From TWA4 sp051879195 (GTDB taxonomy: Bacteria; Bacillota; Clostridia; Lachnospirales; Lachnospiraceae), in contig JBJELO010000005.1 of NCBI GenBank assembly GCA_051879195.1, forward strand, positions 1-23,116: a DNA stretch of 23,116 nucleotides. The letters are read 5' to 3'. Below, piece after piece: positions 14,004-20,818 of the stretch (positions within the stretch are counted from its first letter, which is position 1; each line of letters begins with the position of its first letter). A program made the translations under genes and the position numbers. A model generated the notes under the pieces. That model was given only the letters and a program-made list of their open reading frames with translations, did no database searches and was not told the origin of the DNA.

Positions 14004-14531
14004 TCATAATAAAGTGTGTCCTTTTTCACAGATTTCATAAATCTCATCATACTTGGCCTCGATCATCGGCTGCAGCTTTTTAGTCTGTGTTTCCACTTTC
14101 CGGCGATATACGAAACAGGGTGCAATCCAGCCGAGAAAGCCAGGAACTGCCAGAAGGATACACAGCCAGTAAACCGGCGGTTCATGTGTAACAGCAAATA
14201 CGGAACCGGTCATAAATGCTGTTCCGATTACACCGATTGTCAAAGCCCATACCATCGCAACCAATGTCTTTGACCGCTCCAGCTCAGCTATTTCCCGTGC
14301 ACAGGCTTCAAAATGCCTCTGCAGACGTGTCAGTTCCATCTTGTTGATGATTTTCCGGTTCCGTTTCATCCGGATAGTTGTCATGTGATTGATTTTAGAT
14401 ACAGGAATATTTTCATCCGGTTCCCAGCCAAAATTCTCATAACAATCCATATACATGGATGCCTGCTCGTCCGGAACAGCAATTTCTTTGTACTCATACC
14501 CCGTAAAAGGGGTGTCCTTTTTTTTCTCCAT
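14004..14531 (-). CDS. Hypothetical protein with two membrane helices
   Basis: 175 residues, family not recognised. The N-terminal ~60 residues are polar (GYEYKEIAVPDEQASMYMD, then a Trp/Glu-rich stretch). A basic/helical region with 'RLQRHFEACAREIAELERSK' follows (likely coiled coil), then two membrane helices at about 90-113 and 119-141, the second ending in 'APCFVYRRK', and a charged C-terminal helix. The layout suggests cytoplasmic N- and C-termini joined by a hairpin in the membrane. It follows the histidine kinase by 37 nt and is probably part of the same operon; the Shine-Dalgarno is an imprecise GGAGAG. The gap and start region consist of degenerate ~18-nt repeats. It ends before the terminator at 13938-13965. 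Confidence 0.7.
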   Translation of the reverse strand: MEKKKDTPFTGYEYKEIAVPDEQASMYMDCYENFGWEPDENIPVSKINHMTTIRMKRNRKIINKMELTRLQRHFEACAREIAELERSKTLVAMVWALTIGVIGTAFMTGSVFAVTHEPPVYWLCILLAVPGFLGWIAPCFVYRRKVETQTKKLQPMIEAKYDEIYEICEKGHTLL

Positions 14532-14610
14532 TACATTTCTTTCTCTCCGTTATACTTCTTTCTCCCCATTATGTTTCTTCCCCTCCATATATTTCTGCTC
14601 CATATACTTT
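14516..14610 (-). repeat. Degenerate purine-rich tandem repeats at the kinase end and next gene's start
   Basis: On the minus strand four to five imperfect units of ~16-19 nt of the form ATAA(C/T)GGAGAGAAAGAA run from the last codons of the histidine kinase through the 37-nt gap into the first codons of the following gene. Each unit holds a Shine-Dalgarno-like GGAG or GGGGAG. Similarity is visible by eye only and unit boundaries are approximate. Confidence 0.5.
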
Positions 14611-15690
14611 TTCCTTTCTGTTCAGACATACAGGAAGTGTAACCGTAAAAGCAGAGCCTTTGCCGGGGGTGCTTCTGACCGTTATGGTCCCTTCGGACAA
14701 TTCCAGAATGCGCTGTACCAGTGCCAGCCCCAGTCCGTTGCCCTCTGTTGCATGGGAGGAATCTCCCTGATAAAATTTATCAAAGATACGCCTCATGGTA
14801 TTCTCATCCATGCCGCATCCGGTGTCAGATATGCAGACCGTGATCCTCTCCTCATCCGACTTCTGGGTGATGGTAACGGTACCTCCGGCAGGAGTGAATT
14901 TCACCGCATTGGACAGCAGATTGGTCCAGACCAGCTCCAGCAGCCCCTCGTCTGCCCGGATCATGGCCCGGTCTTCCATATCCGCCACGAACTCGATATC
15001 CTTCTTATCCCACATATCCTCAAACTGCAGAGCACACTCACAGATCTGCTCACAGACATCGTAAAGCTGCGGAACCGGCTTGATGACCTGTTTCTCCAAT
15101 TTGTTCAGCTTCAGCATATTCATAACCAGATTGGACAGTCTCCGGGTGGCATGCAGAATATTTTGCGTATATTCCCGGTGCTGCTCCTCTGTCGTACCGT
15201 TCCGGTTCAGCAGCTCCGCATTATTATGAATGACCGCCAGAGGCGTCTTAATCTCATGAGATACATTGGAAACGAAATCTGTTTTCAGCGTTTCAATGCT
15301 GCCCAGTTCCTCCACCATTTTGTTGAAGTCTGCAATCATTACGTCCAGATAGTCCAGTTTATCCATGGTATGCAGGGGAGGAACATAGACAGAAAAATCT
15401 CCCTGCGCTACCGCAGCTGTAGCTGCTGCCAGCTCCTTCATGGGCTTTTCATAGGCCTTCTGGATCCGCCAGCGTGTGTAGAGCGTCAGCCCGGCAGCTA
15501 CCGCAGCCCAGTATACCATCGGAATTACTGTCTGTATGATTTTGCCCCACTGCTGCTCATCTGCCAGAACCAGCAGTCCCTGGTGAATGCCGGACATCAG
15601 CAGCAAAATTCCCCAGAAGATACCAAAAAGGGAAAGGGGAAAACGGGACTGCCGGACCGTGTTTTTCTTTAAACCATCTTTTCGGATCAT
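14569..15690 (-). CDS. Sensor histidine kinase
   Basis: 373 residues. Two N-terminal membrane helices (about 19-42 and 52-71) with only a short loop between them, so there is no large external sensor domain. A HAMP-like linker follows, then the HisKA box 'FVSNVSHEIKTPL' with the phospho-accepting H145, N box 'TNLLSNAVKFTPAGG' (~256-270), G1 'ISDTGCGM' (288-294), F box 'IFDKFYQGD' and G2 'GNGLGLAL' (317-324). It autophosphorylates and passes phosphate to the response regulator encoded just upstream, with which it shares an ATGA overlap (15687-15690). The short loop suggests sensing within the membrane or through the partner membrane protein encoded first in the operon. Its C-terminus (EKVYGAEIYGGEET) is made by the repeat array that follows. 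Confidence 0.93.
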   Translation of the reverse strand: MIRKDGLKKNTVRQSRFPLSLFGIFWGILLLMSGIHQGLLVLADEQQWGKIIQTVIPMVYWAAVAAGLTLYTRWRIQKAYEKPMKELAAATAAVAQGDFSVYVPPLHTMDKLDYLDVMIADFNKMVEELGSIETLKTDFVSNVSHEIKTPLAVIHNNAELLNRNGTTEEQHREYTQNILHATRRLSNLVMNMLKLNKLEKQVIKPVPQLYDVCEQICECALQFEDMWDKKDIEFVADMEDRAMIRADEGLLELVWTNLLSNAVKFTPAGGTVTITQKSDEERITVCISDTGCGMDENTMRRIFDKFYQGDSSHATEGNGLGLALVQRILELSEGTITVRSTPGKGSAFTVTLPVCLNRKEKVYGAEIYGGEET

Positions 15691-16358
15691 AACAGCACCG
15701 CCTTGTAGCCCAGCCCCCGCACCGTTTTGATCGTGAAACCATCACAGGCGGAAAATTTATCCCGCAGCTTGGTAATATACACATCCACTGCCCGCAGACT
15801 GGTCTCCGATTCAATACCCCAGAACTCATCCATGAGCTGAGCCCGGGAAAATGTCTTATTGGGATAGGAAAGGAGCTTATAAAGGATATTGAATTCCCGC
15901 GTTGTGACAGCTACTTCTTCTCCGCCTATTACTGCGCTCATGCCATCGGCGTCCAACTCCAGATTTCCCACTTTCAGCTTACGATCCATTTCAATATTGG
16001 CGCGGCGCAGCAGCGCCCGGACTCTCAAAAGCAGTTCGTCCAGCTGGATCGGTTTTACCATATAGTCATCGATGCCAAGCTGAAAACCTTTCTGTTTCGA
16101 GGGCAGGTCATCTCTGGCTGACATAAACAGGATAGGAATCTGTTTATTGACGCGCCGCACATTTTCTGCAAATTCAAACCCATCCACCTCCGGCATCATG
16201 ATGTCAGAGATGATCAGATTATAGAGATTATTATACATTTCTTCATAGGCAGCCTCCGCGTTGAGACATCCCCTGGCCTGAAAGCCGCTGTCATTCAAAT
16301 AGGTGCAGACTGTCTGATTTAATCTTACATCATCTTCCAAAACAAGAATTTTAATCAT
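15687..16358 (-). CDS. OmpR/VanR-type DNA-binding response regulator
   Basis: 223 residues. Receiver domain with acidic pocket D9-D10, phospho-acceptor D52 (IISDIMMPEVDG), S80 and K102 (YMVKPI). A winged-helix output domain follows with 'VTTREFNILYKLLSYPNKTFSR', cut here as two blocks either side of residue ~160, 'RAVDVYITKLRDK' and 'IKTVRGLGYKA'. It works with the downstream kinase. Start chosen at ATG 16358 (MIKILVLEDD) with GGAGG seven nt upstream; a longer frame to 16457 adds 33 residues not found in the family. ATGA overlaps link it to the membrane-protein gene before it and the kinase gene after it. Target genes may include its own operon. Confidence 0.95.
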   Translation of the reverse strand: MIKILVLEDDVRLNQTVCTYLNDSGFQARGCLNAEAAYEEMYNNLYNLIISDIMMPEVDGFEFAENVRRVNKQIPILFMSARDDLPSKQKGFQLGIDDYMVKPIQLDELLLRVRALLRRANIEMDRKLKVGNLELDADGMSAVIGGEEVAVTTREFNILYKLLSYPNKTFSRAQLMDEFWGIESETSLRAVDVYITKLRDKFSACDGFTIKTVRGLGYKAVLL

Positions 16359-17263
16359 CGAATTTCCTCCAATTCGTGTACTTTCATACTCATCTTTTTT
16401 AATTGTCCGGTAGACTTTATGATCATAAAAACAGCCATCACGAATACAATCGCGCAAACAGCCCCACCTGTTGTGCCTGTCATGATCTGACGGAAAACTT
16501 CCGGATTTTCTCTGCTGTTAAACTGCATCAGCATTGCTGTTTCAAGCGACAGCATGGATACCAGCGCCGCTGCCAGTTTAATGGCTTTTGCCGCTGACAT
16601 GACGGGGCTTTTATACTCCCTGTATTTTATCACATCCCGCACTGCCGTAATAATGTTATAAAAAGCATACATGGCTACCACATAGATCAGATACCCGGCG
16701 TAATGAAAGCCCTCATTTTTCTGTACAACAAGGACAACAACGCCTGCCAGTGCAATATTCATCAACACGAGGATCACACCACACAGACGATACTGTTTCA
16801 GTTCGGAAGCAAGATCCGAACCGATCACGGACCGATTTACATGTCGGAGAAGAAGGAAACGCATGACAGCCAGCATGGTATAGTAAACCGCCAGTGTTCC
16901 AAACCAGACAGAACGGTACCAGATGCCGAAGAAAAATTTCATGGCAGCAAAGAGCATGTTCACTCCCAGCGATAAATATAAGGAAACACGTGTTTTAAAT
17001 GAAATATCTGTCAGATAGCGATGGATATGGGGATTCCGGTGCAGAGCAGCCCTGAATCTCCCTTTGGGAAACCTGACAATACATGCGCACACGATAGTCA
17101 GGGAATAAGCAGATATCACATAGGCCACATATGCAATCGGGCTCTGTTCTTCCCCATATGCAAATGTGCAGAACAATAAAACCGCTGCAATTGGCACACT
17201 GAGAATTACCACCACCGGACCCGGAAACAGAATCCTGTGCAGAATCCGTTTGAAGTATTCCAT
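16355..17263 (-). CDS. Multi-spanning membrane protein encoded with the two-component system
   Basis: 302 residues, about seven to eight hydrophobic segments (first 'VVVILSVPIAAVLLFCTFAYG', last near residue 275), family not recognised by name. Between segments are basic loops ('RFPKGRFRAALHRNPHIHRYL', 'RDVIKYREYKSP'). It ends in a short charged helix 'KMSMKVHELEEIR' whose stop overlaps the response-regulator start by ATGA. Start taken at ATG 17263, with AAGGAGGAG eight nt upstream; the frame to 17299 has no better site. As first gene of a tightly coupled three-gene unit with a kinase lacking an external sensor, it may be the sensory or effector partner (inference). Confidence 0.75.
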   Translation of the reverse strand: MEYFKRILHRILFPGPVVVILSVPIAAVLLFCTFAYGEEQSPIAYVAYVISAYSLTIVCACIVRFPKGRFRAALHRNPHIHRYLTDISFKTRVSLYLSLGVNMLFAAMKFFFGIWYRSVWFGTLAVYYTMLAVMRFLLLRHVNRSVIGSDLASELKQYRLCGVILVLMNIALAGVVVLVVQKNEGFHYAGYLIYVVAMYAFYNIITAVRDVIKYREYKSPVMSAAKAIKLAAALVSMLSLETAMLMQFNSRENPEVFRQIMTGTTGGAVCAIVFVMAVFMIIKSTGQLKKMSMKVHELEEIR

Positions 17264-17588
17264 GAATGCTTCTCCTCCTTCGCAGATTTTCCGTAACACT
17301 GGTTACAGCATATCATACCTGCTTTGTGTTTGTATATTGTTTTAGAATTGTTTCTGAAATGTTAAACGTTAAATCGGATTTGTTTCGATTCGCTTTGTTA
17401 TTTCCATAATAAACAATCTGAATCCAGCTAACAAGTCACTACGCAATTAATTAGTAGATTGTTTTTAAATTATACAGCTGCCATAAATATAAAAATAGAT
17501 GAGAAAAGACTGACAAACAGTGGCTTTAATGATTTATTCACTGTTTATCAGTCTGTGCGGATCAATTACTGAACGTGCGGTTCCTTAT
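17264..17588. other. 325-nt intergenic region between the sensory operon and the HEPN/TIR cassette
   Basis: No gene is evident. It holds a possible -10 (TATGAT, 17317-17312, minus) for the sensory operon and an inverted repeat GTAAC-ACTG-GTTAC (17293-17306) just downstream of it. It also holds tandem heptamers GTTAAAC-GTTAAAT (17361-17374), which could be response-regulator half-sites. There is a 9-bp inverted repeat with a long loop (AAACAATCT at 17411-17419, AGATTGTTT at 17456-17464). The strong terminator of the cassette lies at 17503-17554. No tRNA or attachment-site pair is recognisable. Confidence 0.6.
17503..17554 (-). terminator. Terminator of the HEPN/TIR cassette
   Basis: On the minus strand, AGACTGATAAACAGTG pairs with CACTGTTTGTCAGTCT (16 bp, one G-U) around a 16-nt loop and is followed by TTTTCTC. 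It lies 35 nt past the stop of the TIR-like gene and closes the cassette. Confidence 0.85.
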
Positions 17589-18590
17589 TTACAACTGCAT
17601 GCCGGCTTCACATTCTTTTTTATATTCTTCAAGTACCTGTAAGGTTTCCTTTACTTTCGGATCATTGATATCAAGCGGCATATCCAGTTCTACCGGTGTA
17701 TAACTATTCCAGTTCCGATCAAATATACCGTCTCCGTATAAATTTTTCTGGCAAAGAACAAAGACATCTTTCCCCATTCCAATGGCCATGCCGGTTTCCA
17801 GCTGAAGCCATGCAGATGAATACCTGCGGTGCATAGCTTCCGATTCTTTTTCCGAACCTTCTTTATCTCTGTAAAAGTATGCATGGCTGCGTTCCAGACC
17901 CAGAACAATAATTCCATGGCAGCCTTCAATATATCGACGTACCTTTTCCATAGGATTCCGGCGGTCAAAATCCGTCATCACACATCTGACCGGCTTAATG
18001 CCGATATGTCTGAGTCTGTTGCAGAATTCCTCTATAAATTCGGACTGTTCAAATGTATGCGGCGTAATTGTGCTTATGAACATCGGGAAGGTTGGCTCAG
18101 CCTGATTCTGTTCGGCTTCATGCAATGCATCTTTATTCCTGCGAAAAACCGTTTTGCTTACCTCTGTTTTGATATACCGCTCGATAATGAGATTAACATT
18201 TTTATAGATATCATCTGCATCCGATTCCAGATAATTGTTCTCCATTCCGGTATCATGTACCAGACGATTCCGCTTTAAGCGGATTTCATCTGATCTGCGC
18301 ATAATATCTTCAATAGCAGTAGAATCCGATGCTGATAATTCATACTTCGACGAACCATGATTTAATGTATTCCGCAGGCGGGATATCAGCGAACTGATTT
18401 CTTCCGTATTCACGTTCACATTAAGCAGTACGCCGAGAATGTCCTTCAGAATCGATTCCACAAAAACTGCTGACCAGATGGACGCAGATAACAGTTCCCG
18501 GTTTTCGAATGCTTTCAGACAATTTGAAAGATGCTTCCATGTGATTTCCTGAAAATAGTCTTTTTGCTTTATAATTTCTTTATAGGTCAT
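17589..18590 (-). CDS. HEPN-like + TIR-like domain fusion protein (candidate defence effector)
   Basis: 333 residues, no membrane helix. Residues ~1-150 are helical with HEPN-type features: an acidic helix 'SAVFVESILKDIL' (E45) and two R-x4-H motifs, R73-H78 (RNTLNH) and R107-H112 (RNRLVH), the second followed by the helix pattern usual in HEPN/DUF4145-like proteins. Residues ~168-333 look like a TIR-like/nucleoside-hydrolase-type Rossmannoid domain: 'PMFISTITPHTF' (beta1), 'GCHGIIVLGLERSHA', then 'SSAWLQLETGMAIGMGKDVFVLC' with W261-x3-E265, the position of the catalytic Glu in TIR enzymes. Known HEPN domains are often RNases and TIR domains often consume NAD+ or act as nucleotide sensors. 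It is last gene of the cassette. The Shine-Dalgarno AAAGGA is far (about 12 nt) from the ATG. Domain calls rest on motif reading. Confidence 0.65.
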   Translation of the reverse strand: MTYKEIIKQKDYFQEITWKHLSNCLKAFENRELLSASIWSAVFVESILKDILGVLLNVNVNTEEISSLISRLRNTLNHGSSKYELSASDSTAIEDIMRRSDEIRLKRNRLVHDTGMENNYLESDADDIYKNVNLIIERYIKTEVSKTVFRRNKDALHEAEQNQAEPTFPMFISTITPHTFEQSEFIEEFCNRLRHIGIKPVRCVMTDFDRRNPMEKVRRYIEGCHGIIVLGLERSHAYFYRDKEGSEKESEAMHRRYSSAWLQLETGMAIGMGKDVFVLCQKNLYGDGIFDRNWNSYTPVELDMPLDINDPKVKETLQVLEEYKKECEAGMQL

Positions 18591-18604
18591 GTTCTATGCA
18601 CATC

Positions 18605-18644
18605 CTTTCGTCCCTATAATCTGTCTTTCGTCCCTATAATCTGT
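18605..18644 (-). repeat. Two perfect 20-bp tandem repeats before the TIR-like gene
   Basis: The plus-strand unit CTTTCGTCCCTATAATCTGT occurs at 18605-18624 and again at 18625-18644 without spacer. On the coding (minus) strand each unit holds GATTATAGGGACGAAAG. The repeat nearest the gene supplies the AAAGGA that could serve as ribosome site. Confidence 0.95.
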
Positions 18645-18669
18645 TGAACGCTCTGTCAGTCAACAGATT
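18636..18669 (-). promoter_or_regulatory. Inverted repeat and possible internal promoter upstream of the TIR-like gene
   Basis: AATCTGTTGA (18638-18647) and TCAACAGATT (18660-18669) are exact reverse complements with a 12-nt loop, starting right at the stop of the 714-residue gene. On the minus strand the structure contains TTGACT (18663-18658), 16 nt, GATTAT (18641-18636), a partial sigma-A match whose -10-like element recurs in the second 20-bp repeat. It may be a promoter/operator or an mRNA hairpin. I see no T-run that would make it a terminator. Confidence 0.4.
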
Positions 18670-20814
18670 TTACGTTCTATTCAACCTGCTCCCGTCAACC
18701 TTGCTGAAAAGTTCAAGAATAACCCCTGTAACCTCGGCTTTGTAGACATAAGTATCCGGCTTTGTGATAACGCTCTGATAGCAGGATGAAGCTTCCTTTT
18801 CAGACATTACACTGACATGTGCTGCCTTATTCCGATAATCCTTACGGATTTTCTCGCATTTCCACACGAAGCACCCAGTCTGACCTGTTACACATGTATC
18901 AGTAGTAATGCGAACATAAAATGCATCAAATGGGTTATCCTGGTACGCTTCTTTCACAATCGTAGAAAGATATTCTGACATTCTCTTTTTCATCAGTTCA
19001 GACTGCGCCAGCTGATCAGTGCGAATTCCGGGTTTGCCGGAAAGCTTTCCGGATTCTCCAAACAGGAACGGAAGGGTCCCCATGGTAAAATGACTGACTT
19101 TTCTTAACCGGGTTTTCGTTCCGCGTGTAAACCGATATCTCGGCACAGTGAGCAATGCATCCGGCCAGTTCTCATAAATCTCAGGGGCATTATCGTTTCC
19201 AGGTTCACCATAGTGATAAACCATGTAGTCCATCAGACCATCAAAGAACACCCTCTTCAGTTCTGCTTCCAATGCAGCCGTGCAGCAGATACAGATACCG
19301 GAATAATCGAAATCCGGTGTCTTGATATCTGCACACCGTTTCAATAAAGCACCTGCAGAAACCAGAGATGTTTGTGACGACGGCAGCAGAAATTCCCATT
19401 TATCCCCAAACAGCATCTCCAGACCTTCCCGCTCCCGTTTCACGATATCGTCTCCGGACCTCATGATCTTTTCATCAATATGAGAGGATGTATTCTGAAT
19501 AAATGCACCAATCTCCGCATCACTGCCGCTGTTTCCGGACTGTCGGAATTTATCTTTTTCTTCTTCCAGATAAGCTTTCAGTTCATTTCCGGCAAAATTC
19601 ACAAGGAAACTCACATCGCTATGTACTTCATGCATCTCACCGGATATCTCCTCTAACATTCTGCCATGTGCCATCAAAGTTTTTCTGTTCTCATCCGTCT
19701 GTTCCCAGATCTGCACAATTCTTGTACTATTATCTGATTCCATATCCGTCTTGTTTTTTTCCTTTAAATCAGATATTGCGCTGCTGAGATTCCATCCGGA
19801 ATTCCACAAACACTGCTCGAAGAATTCCCTGATATTGTCCTCATCTGACAGCCTGGATGGTGCATTCAGCAAATATTTCATATCCTGCTCATCTTTATCA
19901 TTTTTCCTGAGCAGCAAATGCAGAGAAATAAGAAACGCATATACTGTGACATAGTTTTCCGTAGCTGTTTTTACAAGGCCATTACCGGTATCTGTAATAA
20001 ACTGCAGATTTTCCGGTCCGCAGGTCTCAGCATTACCATATATACAAACCGTTCTATCTCCTGCAAATCTCCTGATATAGTCCTCCCGGCCGATATATAT
20101 ACGGGATTGGTCAATACTTTTCGAACTTGCACGGGGAGAAAGAGCCTGGACAGAATCAAAAAATGCCGGTTCGTTTTCCTTTTCGCATGATCCGATTAAG
20201 CAAATCTGAATATATGGTGTTATACGATTATTGTATAATGACACTGGTATGTAAGACTGAAGATTGAGAATATTCAATATAATTTCCCTGAACGTGACTT
20301 TGATTTCTTCTGTCGTATCTCTTGATACTTTCTTCTTAAAAATCATTCCGGGATGGCTGCCTGTGATCCGGCTGAATGCATGGATGAAGATACGGACTTC
20401 GCTTTCTTCCAGATCTGCAGCGAAAATCTCATAATGCAGAAATGCAATCCCACTCTGCGTGAACAGGATTCTGATCTTTCCAACTGTAAAGTCAATCCTG
20501 TTTTTTATCAATGTGCAGACAGCTTTTTCATTATGATGCAGTCCAATCGAGGATCTGATACCATTCATCTCAACCCGGCTCATCCGGTAATCACCAGCCA
20601 TAACAAGAGGTGAATTTATCATCTGAAAATTATTTTCTATCGGCTTATTACGAAAACAATAATGAAACCATTCTGCACAGCCATAATTCCCGAAAGCCCT
20701 GCATTTATCAATTATTTCCTTTGAAGAAACAAAATTCTCTTCTGCAGTTTTCGGAAATTTTTCCCTGTCATACTGCAGCGGAATCAGTATATTTAGCTTC
20801 ACTGTCTTAAACAT
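18670..20814 (-). CDS. Large unrecognised protein with C-terminal HEPN-like domain (RNKAAH motif)
   Basis: 714 residues, no clear membrane segment. Residues 1 to ~250 are mixed alpha/beta with no familiar motif. A helical stretch follows ('VTVYAFLISLHLLLRK'), then a charged, coiled-coil-like region at roughly 345-450 ('RIVQIWEQTDENRKTLMAHG'). The C-terminal ~230 residues start with 'FGDKWEFLLPSSQTSLVSAG', then 'CCTAALEAELKRVFFDGLMD', and end with 'IRKDYRNKAAHVSVMSEKEA' containing R661-x4-H666, the R-x4-6-H signature of HEPN ribonuclease-type domains with the usual preceding acidic helix (E in ALEAEL). I infer a sensor/regulator plus RNase-like or scaffold function in a defence cassette; no function is known to me. 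The start at 20814 has GGGGGA seven nt upstream, only 4 nt after the upstream stop, implying coupling. Confidence 0.7.
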   Translation of the reverse strand: MFKTVKLNILIPLQYDREKFPKTAEENFVSSKEIIDKCRAFGNYGCAEWFHYCFRNKPIENNFQMINSPLVMAGDYRMSRVEMNGIRSSIGLHHNEKAVCTLIKNRIDFTVGKIRILFTQSGIAFLHYEIFAADLEESEVRIFIHAFSRITGSHPGMIFKKKVSRDTTEEIKVTFREIILNILNLQSYIPVSLYNNRITPYIQICLIGSCEKENEPAFFDSVQALSPRASSKSIDQSRIYIGREDYIRRFAGDRTVCIYGNAETCGPENLQFITDTGNGLVKTATENYVTVYAFLISLHLLLRKNDKDEQDMKYLLNAPSRLSDEDNIREFFEQCLWNSGWNLSSAISDLKEKNKTDMESDNSTRIVQIWEQTDENRKTLMAHGRMLEEISGEMHEVHSDVSFLVNFAGNELKAYLEEEKDKFRQSGNSGSDAEIGAFIQNTSSHIDEKIMRSGDDIVKREREGLEMLFGDKWEFLLPSSQTSLVSAGALLKRCADIKTPDFDYSGICICCTAALEAELKRVFFDGLMDYMVYHYGEPGNDNAPEIYENWPDALLTVPRYRFTRGTKTRLRKVSHFTMGTLPFLFGESGKLSGKPGIRTDQLAQSELMKKRMSEYLSTIVKEAYQDNPFDAFYVRITTDTCVTGQTGCFVWKCEKIRKDYRNKAAHVSVMSEKEASSCYQSVITKPDTYVYKAEVTGVILELFSKVDGSRLNRT

Positions 20815-20818
20815 TTGA

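Noticed and set aside
14455..15672. Long plus-strand open frame (405 codons)
   Set aside because: Antisense to the clear histidine kinase gene; its translation matches nothing and has no coding character.
17411..17464. Attachment site or insertion boundary for the cassette
   Set aside because: A 9-bp inverted repeat with a 36-nt loop only; no integrase, tRNA or direct repeat partner in the window.
18605..18644. Possible CRISPR array start
   Set aside because: Only two 20-bp units with no spacer between them and no cas-like genes; it is a simple tandem repeat.
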